Virus record (IMG/VR): IMGVR_UViG_3300030429_000089
Coordinates: 1 to 34,781 of that record
Reading direction: 5' to 3' (one strand)
From: a virus
DNA: 34,781 nucleotides
The position numbers were made by a program, and so were the translations under genes. Of this stretch, positions 14,318-22,457 are shown in pieces (within the stretch, counting starts at the first letter, position 1; each line of letters begins with the position of its first letter). The notes beneath the pieces are model-generated. The model was not told where the DNA came from. It was given only the letters and a program-made list of their open reading frames with translations, and did not search any database.

Positions 14318-15985
14318 TTGCAAACCCTCCTCCGGCAGAAGGAAGAAGATGAGAATTTTGTGAAAGTCGAGAATAGTATTGATAATAATTTGCTTCAAGA
14401 TATACAAATAGATTTTCAGTGCTTCAATGTCCTAGTTGAAGATATAAATAATAAACCACCGCCAGATCCAGTAATTCCCGAATGGGTAAAACCACGTATT
14501 AGTCATTTAGTAACAAATGAAAATATTGAGAGTTGGGAAGACGGAGATAATATCCTATTTGATGCCCAAACGGATTCGGGAAAAACATGGTTTATTATTA
14601 ATCCTCTTTACTATCATTGCAAAAAGAGAAAATTGAGTATTTTGTTTCTAACAAATAGGGATTTATTAAAAAGTCAATTTGTGGTAGCTGTCGAAGAAAA
14701 TAAAAGACAAGATATAATAACCATAAAGAATTATCAATATTTGGAAACTTTATTGTCATATGGCAAAGAACCAAAAGACCACTATGACATAATCGTTGCA
14801 GATGAAATTCATTATGTTTTCGGAGATGTTTATGTTAATGAAAATACGGATTTAAGTATTAATTGGCTAATTAATGCCACTGATTCGATAAAGATTATGC
14901 TTTCAGCCACTAGCAAACATATTAGAGAATACCTTGAAGTTAATAGAAAACAAGAATTGATTGTTTATTCCATGAAGAGAACTAATGAATACATCGAAAA
15001 TGTTTGCTTTTATGAAGATGATAAAGCACTCATGAAAATGCTATTGGAGTTACCACCAGATGAAAAAGTAATGTATTTCTGTGGCGCGGAGAAGGCATAT
15101 CAAGCAAGTAATGACCTTTTTGACAAGGCAGAATTTATTTGTAGCAAACACAATAGAACATATAAAAAGTATTCAAACGAAATTATTCAAGAGCAGATAA
15201 TTACAGAAAAGAAATTTGATTGCCAAGTATTATGTACCACTTCAGTTTTAGATTGCGGAGTATCAATTGAAGATGTTTCTCTCAAACATATGATTGTCGA
15301 TTATTTCGATTTGGACACTTTGATCCAATGCCTAGGAAGAAAGAGAGTTATGCATCAAAATGATAAAATAACAGTCTACATAAAAAATAGGGGTAAGCAA
15401 AGTTTGAAATTAACGTTAAATAAGTTTAATGGTAAATTAAATAAGGCAAACTATTTGGTTGAATATGGTGGATTAGAATATGTTAAAAAATATGGGCGCA
15501 AGGAAAAGAATACTGCTGTTTATTACAGATCATCCGATAAGGAAATTGAAGCATGTTTGAATGATGTTGTTTACTTCAAATTGAATAAGGATGTTGAAGC
15601 AGCCGAAAATATGAAAGAAAGTGGTTTTGATTTTAAAGTGTGCCAAGAATTAGAAATTGATTATTCAACCACAAGTAAGCTAGAGGATACCTATGATGCA
15701 ATAACCCTTAGAGACATAGTAGAAAATTTAAGGGATAAAAAATTATTTGTAGAAGTTGAAGAAGAGAATGGGTATGGAAAAGATGATTTCATACAGCTAT
15801 TATTAGGTCAATTATTTAGTCCTCCTAAAGAAGATCATGGAAGCTGTGGAATGAAAACCATCAATTCTTTGTTTGAGGATAATAATTTAGATTTCGAAAT
15901 AAAATCTCGAAGAGAAAGATCCAAAAAATCAATTAATTTCAATAAAACATATTGGATAATAACTGACAAAAAAATAAATAGATAA
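14318..15985 (+). CDS. SF2 DEAD/DEAH-type helicase (about 555 aa)
   Basis: A superfamily 2 helicase. Motif I is AQTDSGKT (residues 83-90, Walker A), Ia-like FLTNR, motif II ADEIH, motif III SAT, motif V TTSVLDCGVS, and motif VI QCLGRKR with the arginine finger. The C-terminal 180 aa is unassigned and acidic then basic. Such phage and plasmid proteins serve in replication initiation, recombination or transcription. The true start is unclear: TTG 14318 is only one base after AAAGGAA, and GTG 14360, after AAGGAAGAAG, is an alternative that keeps all motifs. A mini-frame leader lies upstream and a long hairpin follows directly. Confidence 0.8.
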   Translation: MQTLLRQKEEDENFVKVENSIDNNLLQDIQIDFQCFNVLVEDINNKPPPDPVIPEWVKPRISHLVTNENIESWEDGDNILFDAQTDSGKTWFIINPLYYHCKKRKLSILFLTNRDLLKSQFVVAVEENKRQDIITIKNYQYLETLLSYGKEPKDHYDIIVADEIHYVFGDVYVNENTDLSINWLINATDSIKIMLSATSKHIREYLEVNRKQELIVYSMKRTNEYIENVCFYEDDKALMKMLLELPPDEKVMYFCGAEKAYQASNDLFDKAEFICSKHNRTYKKYSNEIIQEQIITEKKFDCQVLCTTSVLDCGVSIEDVSLKHMIVDYFDLDTLIQCLGRKRVMHQNDKITVYIKNRGKQSLKLTLNKFNGKLNKANYLVEYGGLEYVKKYGRKEKNTAVYYRSSDKEIEACLNDVVYFKLNKDVEAAENMKESGFDFKVCQELEIDYSTTSKLEDTYDAITLRDIVENLRDKKLFVEVEEENGYGKDDFIQLLLGQLFSPPKEDHGSCGMKTINSLFEDNNLDFEIKSRRERSKKSINFNKTYWIITDKKINR

Positions 15986-15994
15986 TAATTGAAG

Positions 15995-16056
15995 AAAAAT
16001 GTACAGATTTTCCCTTCTATCTATATATAGATACGAAGGAAAAAGTGTACATTTTT
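15995..16056 (+). terminator. Very long bidirectional hairpin terminator
   Basis: Nested inverted repeats AAAAATGTAC/GTACATTTTT, TTTTCCCTTC/GAAGGAAAA and a central TATCTATATATAGATA span 62 bases, starting 10 bases after the helicase stop. T-rich on the right and A-rich on the left, it can terminate in both directions. Confidence 0.7.
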
Positions 16057-16101
16057 TACTAATTAATTCAAAAGAAACAAAAAAGAGATTCAAAAAATAT
16101 A

Positions 16102-16200
16102 TGCTATTTCGGCACGGTGCCGAAATGCAAGGAATCAATTTTGATATTTGCTTGGTTTGGCGACCCGAGAGGGGAGTCCAAACTTAGCAAATTCAAATTG
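16102..16200. other. Two structured hairpin elements, possible RNA
   Basis: First, ATTTCGGCAC-g-GTGCCGAAAT (16106-16126), extended by TGC/GCA with one bulge. Second, a bulged long hairpin at 16136-16200: CAATTT/AAATTG, ATTTGCT/AGCAAAT, GTTTGG/CCAAAC and a CCC-gaga-GGG tip. Both are more GC rich than the flanks and have no coding frame with a ribosome binding site. They do not match the hammerhead core or another RNA class I know. They could be a structured RNA or replication-origin hairpins. Confidence 0.45.
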
Positions 16201-16647
16201 TTCCCGTTCTCCTTTGACTAATGTTTATTGTGAAATATCTTTTTAATGGATAGGAATACAGGGCGCTACCCGCGAGGTCAAGCAGGATGAGTATCTTGCT
16301 ATCGCTGCGATACCCACCTACTTGAATATTATCAATTAAATAAAAATGTTTTGGGGTTTTATTTTTTGGAGGGCTTGCCCCGAACAAAAAACTAAAAACA
16401 AAACTTTTTATCTTAGGTCTCTTCGGGATCAATATGGATTAAATCAGGAGTACAAAATTTGTGCTTCTTTTTTGATTCTCAATTTAAGGAGAATAATACT
16501 AATTGGATCTGAACGTATACCCGATGTACAGAATTGCTCGCCTCGTTTTCCTTTGTTTATGGGTAAGGGACATATTGCCAAATGAGGATGAGGGTACTGT
16601 GCATTGAATATGCGTTCAATCCAACAAACAATGAAAGAGGTATAAAT
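16201..16647. other. Non-coding region between helicases, further hairpins
   Basis: No gene is supported. A GC-richer island (about 16255-16320) contains GGG-cgcta-CCC and TATCG-ctg-CGATA hairpins. At 16349-16402 a long hairpin pairs GTTTTG...TTTTTTG with CAAAAAAC...CAAAAC around GGG-cttg-CCC and is followed by a T-run, so it is a terminator candidate. The remainder leads into the small gene at 16648. Confidence 0.45.
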
Positions 16648-16854
16648 ATGAGCGTTGAAGATAGATCAGTTACTATGAAGGCAAAATTCAGAGTTTATGA
16701 AGAGGATGGAGTTTTACGCCTTTTGAACCTTGCTAATGGAGAAGCAGAAGCTCTTGATTTGAATGAAGTTTACCTGGAGTTCGAGAGCAATTATCGTATT
16801 GGCGCACAGATCATTGCATGGGATGGAGATTCATGCAGGGAACAATTTAATTAA
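16648..16854 (+). CDS. Small hypothetical protein (68 aa)
   Basis: The start is set at ATG 16648, preceded by GAAAGAGG; the frame is open from 16582 but the extension has no ribosome binding site. The 68-aa product (MSVEDRSVTMKAKFRVYEED at the start) is acidic and looks beta-rich (KFRVYEEDGVLRLLNL, then VYLEFESNYRIG). No family recognised. It lies 21 bases upstream of a helicase gene and is probably co-transcribed, so it may be a helicase accessory factor. Confidence 0.6.
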   Translation: MSVEDRSVTMKAKFRVYEEDGVLRLLNLANGEAEALDLNEVYLEFESNYRIGAQIIAWDGDSCREQFN

Positions 16855-16875
16855 TAATAAGAGGAGTTAAAATAG

Positions 16876-18480
16876 ATGTTTGAACTTAGAGATTATCAGC
16901 GTGAAGCTGTAGAAATAATTGAGTCAATGGAAGAAGGAGAAAATAGATTAATTTGTTTGCCTTGTGGAACTGGTAAGACCTGTATTTTTGCAACTGTCGC
17001 AAATAATTCAGATTCTAAAGTCCTAATACTGGTTCCGAGTACAGAGCTTCGAAAACAAGCAATAGAAAAATTACTTAAATTAGATCCAAATTGTGATGTT
17101 GGTTCAGTCCAAGCAGGATTAAATGAGTTCGATCATAGAATTTTGGTGAGCACGAGACAAAGCTTAAGTCATAAGAAGTCCACTAGATTAGAAAAGATGC
17201 TAGCTGATTCAGAATTTGAATATATTTTCATAGATGAAGCGCACCAAGCAGTCGATCAAATCAAATTGATTCTCAGTAAGTTGAATAGTAATGTGAAGAT
17301 AGCGGCGTTTACCGCAACTCCATACAGTAAAAAATTAGAAGATATCTTTGATAAAGTGCATTTTAGTCGAAGTATCCTAGAGATGATTGAATTGGATTAT
17401 TTGTGTCCTCCAAAGGCATTTCAAATTAAAACAGGAGTCAATATCAGCGGAGTAAAAAGTGTAGCAGGGGAGTTCAATCAAAAGGATCTTGAGGATACCA
17501 TCGACACTCCAGAAAGAAATCTGCAAATAGTGGATGCCTGGAGGAAGTATGCCTCAGATAGAAAACATACAGTTATTTTTACGGCAGGAATTGAACATAG
17601 CAACAATATTATGGATGAGTTTATTGCTCAGGGAATTGATTGCCGGACAATAAATTCAAAGACAGATAAGGATGATAGGGTTCAAATGCTGGAGGATTTC
17701 GCTAACGGTTTATTTCCTATTTTAACAAACTGTAATATTTTGACAACTGGTTTTGACTTTCCTGCATTATCATGTATTTTGTTGGCCTCACCTACAAAGA
17801 GCAAGATCAAGTATATTCAAATGATTGGGAGACCAATGAGGACACATCCAGGAAAGGAAGATTGTTTAATATTAGATATGAAGGATTCCATTCTAAAACA
17901 TGATATTTTAGATTTGAGTGATGTTTTTGGCGTGGATATTCAGAATGGAGAAACTCTGAAGGAAGCGCAAGAAAGAGCAGAAGAAGAGATTGCAATTAAG
18001 CTTGCTGAACAAGAGGCCAAGGAACTAGCATACCTTCAAAAACAAGAATTAATTGCACAAGAGATAGAATTATTCAATGCTTCGATAGGAAATGCAATAG
18101 AGGCCACTGGCTACTATGATTGGTGGTCAATCAATAAGAATCTATGGGCATTAAGCACTTCAAGCGATTACCATTATGTAATTGCAAGAGTTGCCAACAT
18201 GTTCAAAGTCATGGAGATTAACACCACAAAGGATAACAATTCTATTGAGTTGGTTAATTCAAGTTTCAGTGTTCTTGATATGATCGCTTATGTCGAATCA
18301 GATGTTCGAAAGATTACTTCCTTTATGAGGAAGGATGGGGAGTGGAAACAAGATCCTGCATCTCCGGCACAAATACGAGCAGTTAAATATGGAACAGTGG
18401 AAAATAAATGGGATGTTCATAGGTATTTCAGTCAATGGAAAATTAAGGTTATCTTGAAGCAATATAAGAATGCAGCATAG
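16876..18480 (+). CDS. SF2 DEAH-type helicase (ResIII/SSL2-like, 534 aa)
   Basis: A complete SF2 helicase of the type III restriction/SSL2-like group. LRDYQREA (4-11) is the Q-like region, PCGTGKT (29-35) Walker A, IDEAH Walker B, TATPY motif III, TTGFD motif V and QMIGRPMR motif VI with the arginine finger. A coiled, Glu-rich segment (about residues 355-400) and a C-terminal domain of about 130 aa follow. ATG 16876 follows GAGGAG. Known family roles are ATP-driven duplex unwinding or remodelling. In a phage lacking a visible polymerase or primase here it may open the origin or act in recombination. It is distinct in sequence from the helicase at 14318. Confidence 0.88.
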   Translation: MFELRDYQREAVEIIESMEEGENRLICLPCGTGKTCIFATVANNSDSKVLILVPSTELRKQAIEKLLKLDPNCDVGSVQAGLNEFDHRILVSTRQSLSHKKSTRLEKMLADSEFEYIFIDEAHQAVDQIKLILSKLNSNVKIAAFTATPYSKKLEDIFDKVHFSRSILEMIELDYLCPPKAFQIKTGVNISGVKSVAGEFNQKDLEDTIDTPERNLQIVDAWRKYASDRKHTVIFTAGIEHSNNIMDEFIAQGIDCRTINSKTDKDDRVQMLEDFANGLFPILTNCNILTTGFDFPALSCILLASPTKSKIKYIQMIGRPMRTHPGKEDCLILDMKDSILKHDILDLSDVFGVDIQNGETLKEAQERAEEEIAIKLAEQEAKELAYLQKQELIAQEIELFNASIGNAIEATGYYDWWSINKNLWALSTSSDYHYVIARVANMFKVMEINTTKDNNSIELVNSSFSVLDMIAYVESDVRKITSFMRKDGEWKQDPASPAQIRAVKYGTVENKWDVHRYFSQWKIKVILKQYKNAA

Positions 18481-18602
18481 AAGGGTATTAATGTGTCTGG
18501 ATAGGTTGTATCAGCTTATGGAAGGTATTCCAGCAGTTTTCTATCAAAGCAGGATAATCTTTCCTTTTGCCGAAGTTATTGGTGAAAGGGGGGATGTTTG
18601 TC

Positions 18603-19112
18603 ATGGAAGAAATACTAACAAATCATAAACAATATAAGGATCAGATACTAAATGCACTTTATTATAGTAGAGCAGATGGAAATGGTTCTATTAATGCTTC
18701 CGATATTCGGCGCATTGCTGGCTTTGACTTGAACCATAGGGAACTTAAGGTATATATCACTGAGCTTATCGTAGAAAAAATGGTCAAAGGGAAGAATTTA
18801 TACTATATAACTGAAAAGGGTATTGAGTATGTAGAAAATGGATTTATTAAAGTAAACACCCAATCAGATTTATCTAAGTTAGTCGAGGTCAATGAAAGGC
18901 AAAGAGAATTATTGGAATCGCTTCTACAAATTGCGAATTTGTCTCTCGTAGAGCAGCAAAAAGAAACTGAACTTATGACGCAATTGACTGATGCTTTAAA
19001 TAGTAAAAATGATAATAAAGCTAGGGATATTCTTATTAAGGGTCTAGGCATAAGCAAAGAGGTTGGAATACCTTTAATGGTCGAATATTTTAAGTCTATA
19101 ATAGGTCTTTAG
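18603..19112 (+). CDS. Winged-helix-like hypothetical protein (169 aa)
   Basis: The start is set at ATG 18603, nine bases after AAAGGGGGG; two upstream in-frame starts overlap or precede this site. Residues about 8-80 look like a winged helix (QILNALYYSRADGNGSINAS, a turn, then LKVYITELIVEKMVKG, then a YYITEKGIEYVENG wing), typical of PadR- or MarR-like small phage regulators. Residues about 90-140 form a Gln/Glu-rich coiled coil, possibly for dimerisation. Its DNA target is unknown. The next gene also has a winged-helix look. Confidence 0.65.
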   Translation: MEEILTNHKQYKDQILNALYYSRADGNGSINASDIRRIAGFDLNHRELKVYITELIVEKMVKGKNLYYITEKGIEYVENGFIKVNTQSDLSKLVEVNERQRELLESLLQIANLSLVEQQKETELMTQLTDALNSKNDNKARDILIKGLGISKEVGIPLMVEYFKSIIGL

Positions 19113-19149
19113 TTTATTCGAGTTGTTGATAAATGGAAAGGATGATATT

Positions 19150-19392
19150 GTGTTAGAATCAGATAAATTATTACCTACTCAAAAGAAAGTATTAGTAGTA
19201 TTAGGAAAGCACGAAGATGAATATTTGACTACTGAGCAAATATCAAAAGAAAGTGGAGTAAATACTAATCATGTTAAACAAGCCATATATAAGTTTATGG
19301 ACAGTGATTGGGTATTTATTGATTCTACTGGATATAAAGAGAAGGTAACATTATCTCCGGATGGTAGAAGTGCTTATTGGGATATTAGATAA
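19150..19392 (+). CDS. Small winged-helix-like protein (80 aa), GTG start
   Basis: GTG 19150 follows GGAAAGGAT and is preferred to the TTG at 19123, which has no ribosome binding site. The 80-aa product contains LTTEQISKESGVNTNHVKQA (an HTH-like helix pair), a third helix, and a beta hairpin ending SPDGRSAYWDIR, consistent with a winged helix. It lies 37 bases after the 169-aa regulator-like gene and just ahead of an intrinsic terminator, so the pair closes the early region. Confidence 0.6.
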   Translation: MLESDKLLPTQKKVLVVLGKHEDEYLTTEQISKESGVNTNHVKQAIYKFMDSDWVFIDSTGYKEKVTLSPDGRSAYWDIR

Positions 19393-19483
19393 AAATTACA
19401 GTGATCCTTCGGGACTCATTTCCATTTTAGCCCATATTTAATTTATCGTTTAATATAGTTTAAATTATATTCCAATATGTCTG

Positions 19484-19517
19484 AAGCACTCTTTAATTAT
19501 AATAAGGGTGCTTTTTG
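19484..19517 (+). terminator. Rho-independent terminator
   Basis: AAGCACTCTT (19484-19493) pairs with AAGGGTGCTT (19504-19513) with one mismatch around a 10-base loop, followed by TTTTTG. It separates the regulator genes from the tail-fibre gene. Confidence 0.75.
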
Positions 19518-19570
19518 TATTATAGAGCGGAAAAATAATAATAAGTTTGAGAAGGAGAAGAATCTAATCT

Positions 19571-21832
19571 ATGAGTTTATATATATTTAATTTTACTGAA
19601 GATTACGCTATAGCAGGGGCAGATAGCCGGGTGTGCGTTAGCGTTGACAATGGTAAAACACATTATAGGTGGCATGACAATATTCAGAAAATCCATGTTG
19701 TTGATAATAAAATAATTACTGTTGGTGGTGTAGAATGGGCTGGATCTTTAGCGTTAAAAAAATTCAAAGAATATCCAAATAGATCAATTGAGCGATTGAG
19801 AGACATCGCAAAGTACATAACCCAAAATGCTGAGCAAATTGCAAGGTCAATGGGGATTAAATTTGTGAGCAAAGGAGACGACCAATATTTCCTTGAATTA
19901 TGTGTTATGACCTATGAGGACGGTAAGAATGTTGCATATCATATTGCAAATTATAAGGATTTTGAAATTGTAAGGGTAGAATCTCAAAAAGGAATCTTAA
20001 TGAATTTTTTTGGAGGAATCCATATTGATGAGGCTAAACTTGTTTATAGACAATTTGTAAGGAATATGGATTTAGTTAATGTCTATAAGCACATGTATGA
20101 AGCTGTTGCTGATGAAAAATGTGGTGGTACACTCACGCTATATGAGATGAAACACGGAGAAATAGTCAAAAGACACAATTACCCTATTAGAGATTCAAGA
20201 ATAATAAATAATATTCCTGATAATATTAAGGCACAATATGGAATTAATATCATAGCCCAACAAGGCGAGTTTGATGGAATAAAGGTATACGATAGTGAAT
20301 TATCAAAAGATGTAATAGCAAGAGATCCGAGCCTATATAGCGATTTAATAATTGCTGAAATTGGAAGATACAGAAATGATAATGGTCAAGATACAAGAGG
20401 TATAAAATTAAATAATAGCTGCTTTGAAATAACATCTAGAAATGTTCCAGGGATAGTAAATAACGGTATTATAATGAATCCTACAGAGGGTTTGATAGTC
20501 ACCAAAAGTGATAATAAGATTAGGTCTAAATTTAATGCTACTGAGGGCATTTCTATTGAATCATCAACAAATGGAACTGATTGGATCAAAAAGTTTTTTG
20601 TAGATACAAGCGGTAAATTAAACTTGGTCGATATAAAAGCCAGTGGAGAAATTGTCGCCAATAGTTTAGCTGCGACCACAAAAATAACCGTGGGGAACAT
20701 TAATCTATTGGATTTGGTGAATAACGGAATTAACACTTTAACAGGGGTAATTAATGGATCAACAATTCAAACAAATACAATATCCGCAAGTCACATCAAA
20801 ACTGATGAATTAATTGTTGGAACTAATGTAGCAATGGGTTCTGGTGCAGTTATAACATGGGATAATTTGGATGCCATATCAAAAGCTAATCTTGTTGGCC
20901 CAGCAGGTTCTCCAGGAAGTAACGGTGTAGACGCAAACTTATTACCTTGGGTATCTTCTTGGAATTCTCAACAAACTCTTGTTGGTGGGGAATATATTGT
21001 AACTCCCAAGATTTTTTCAGGAACATCGTCAGGTGGAGTTCCTACTGGTGTAGCAATGGGAAATATTAATGGATTTAATGGTATTGCAGGTTACAATGCA
21101 GGAACAAGAACATTTTCTGTTGATGCTACAACTGGTAATGTTGATATTACTGGAAGTTTTAAAACATTAGGCCCAAACAATCATACGGTATTAGATGATG
21201 GGTATATGGCATTGTATGGTACAGTAAACTCACAAGATTTTAATTTTACTGCATTTACTAGTGGATATTATAGCTCTAGCCATCAAGTAGGCAGAATTAT
21301 ATGTAATTCTTGTAACGGAGGATATATGCGAGGATTACAGATTAATGAAGAAATGATAGAAATGTCACAAGGTACACCGCTTTTAATACGCCCCAATTGT
21401 TTTTCTACTTCTGGAGGAATATTACCAACCCCTGCATATGATTTATCAAAAGCATACGTAGGGGTTGAGGGTGGATTAAGTATAGGAAGTAATTATTATT
21501 ATAATTATTCTCCTTTAGCTAATGGAGCAATTATCGAAGGAACCGTTGGTATCGGCACATCTAGTCCATTATCCACAGCAAAACTTGATGTTTATGGGAA
21601 TGCCCGAATAGATAATGCTAATCATACAGCAGCGTTGGGAATAAACGGTGTTCCAGGGTCTAGTGGGTATGCTTTAAATGTTGCTGGGTATACATGGTCA
21701 AGTTGGTTTGTAACTTATAATGTAAAAATATGGAGTGATAATGGGAGTTATTATAGAATGTTAAAAGTTGATGATTCAACTGGCAGATTAAAACAAAGTT
21801 CAAACGGAACGACTTGGACAGACATATTATAG
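19571..21832 (+). CDS. Tail fibre with N-terminal Ntn-hydrolase-like domain
   Basis: A 753-aa protein. Residues 1 to about 210 resemble a proteasome/HslV-type Ntn-hydrolase: a strand, then AIAGADSR (cf. proteasomal LAADTR), QKIHVVDNKIITVGG, paired helices, and GGTLTLYE near the end. If the initiator Met is removed, Ser2 becomes the N-terminal residue, the Asp falls at position 17 and Arg at 19 as in proteasomes, and K39 aligns with catalytic K33. Residues about 270-420 are a beta-rich shaft, then a short collagen-like run (GPAGSPGSNGVD), and Gly/Asn/Ser-rich repeats with KLDVYGNARI near the C-terminus, as in phage receptor-binding fibres. ATG 19571 follows GAAGGAGAAG. The fibre call is firm; the hydrolase call is inference. 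Confidence 0.78.
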   Translation: MSLYIFNFTEDYAIAGADSRVCVSVDNGKTHYRWHDNIQKIHVVDNKIITVGGVEWAGSLALKKFKEYPNRSIERLRDIAKYITQNAEQIARSMGIKFVSKGDDQYFLELCVMTYEDGKNVAYHIANYKDFEIVRVESQKGILMNFFGGIHIDEAKLVYRQFVRNMDLVNVYKHMYEAVADEKCGGTLTLYEMKHGEIVKRHNYPIRDSRIINNIPDNIKAQYGINIIAQQGEFDGIKVYDSELSKDVIARDPSLYSDLIIAEIGRYRNDNGQDTRGIKLNNSCFEITSRNVPGIVNNGIIMNPTEGLIVTKSDNKIRSKFNATEGISIESSTNGTDWIKKFFVDTSGKLNLVDIKASGEIVANSLAATTKITVGNINLLDLVNNGINTLTGVINGSTIQTNTISASHIKTDELIVGTNVAMGSGAVITWDNLDAISKANLVGPAGSPGSNGVDANLLPWVSSWNSQQTLVGGEYIVTPKIFSGTSSGGVPTGVAMGNINGFNGIAGYNAGTRTFSVDATTGNVDITGSFKTLGPNNHTVLDDGYMALYGTVNSQDFNFTAFTSGYYSSSHQVGRIICNSCNGGYMRGLQINEEMIEMSQGTPLLIRPNCFSTSGGILPTPAYDLSKAYVGVEGGLSIGSNYYYNYSPLANGAIIEGTVGIGTSSPLSTAKLDVYGNARIDNANHTAALGINGVPGSSGYALNVAGYTWSSWFVTYNVKIWSDNGSYYRMLKVDDSTGRLKQSSNGTTWTDIL

Positions 21833-21841
21833 GAGGTAATT

Positions 21842-22177
21842 ATGGCTTTACAAAAAGAAATCACATTAGATATAGGATTGGAAACCACTGCTTATTTTAA
21901 GATAGATGCAATAAATTTAGATTATAAAAATAAGCAATTTACAATTTCTCTTAATACTTATCTTAACAAAAAAGCTAGGGATGACAATAAACAGGCATTG
22001 ACTACTAAACATTACGATGCTCACTCAGATAAAGAATTAGTTCCTCCTAATCATCCAAGCACTAACTTTGATGATTATTTTTCATGTTCGATTATGGACA
22101 AAGAAGGTAATGTAATTAGTCAGGCGTATAAGTTTTTAAAGAAGTTAAATGAATTTGAAGGTTGTGAAGATGTTTAA
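21842..22177 (+). CDS. Small fibre-associated protein (111 aa)
   Basis: A 111-aa protein starting at ATG 21842, nine bases after the fibre stop with GGAGG between, so it is co-translated with the fibre. It is mixed alpha/beta with an HPSTNFDDYF stretch and no signal peptide or membrane segment. Its position suggests a fibre-assembly chaperone, a fibre-tip partner or a small tail protein, but no family is recognised. Confidence 0.65.
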   Translation: MALQKEITLDIGLETTAYFKIDAINLDYKNKQFTISLNTYLNKKARDDNKQALTTKHYDAHSDKELVPPNHPSTNFDDYFSCSIMDKEGNVISQAYKFLKKLNEFEGCEDV

Positions 22178-22213
22178 ATATTATTTTATAATTGTGAATT
22201 CTAAAGTTTGGTT

Positions 22214-22292
22214 TGGATAGGTTGGAGCATAGATGGAATGTAAACATGGCTGGATAGGTGTCTCAGCTTGCGGACAATAGTCTGTAAGCTGA
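22214..22292 (+). repeat. TGGATAGGT repeats and long hairpin
   Basis: TGGATAGGT occurs at 22214-22222 and 22251-22259, and a third copy lies at 18498-18506 in another intergenic region. The 18498 and 22251 copies share further bases (CTGGATAGGT, then TCAGCTT). After the second copy TCAGCTT (22263-22269) pairs with AAGCTGA (22286-22292) with an inner GAC/GTC helix. It could be a shared leader RNA motif or a phage-specific control site. The rest of 22178-22457 holds no gene. Confidence 0.4.
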
Positions 22293-22457
22293 TAGCATTA
22301 GGGGTACTTCGGCATTGAGGTATCCTTTTGCTGTCACTGAGGATACGAATACAATCTTTATAGTATATTTTTTACAAATTACTAATTACGACAAATTAAT
22401 GTCTGTTGTAGGTGATATAGTAATAGTTGGTTAAAAGTAGAATTGGAGGAAACATTT

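Noticed and set aside
15929-16585. Frames of 62-79 aa between the helicases
   Set aside because: They run through long hairpins and GC-rich islands, and none has a ribosome binding site.
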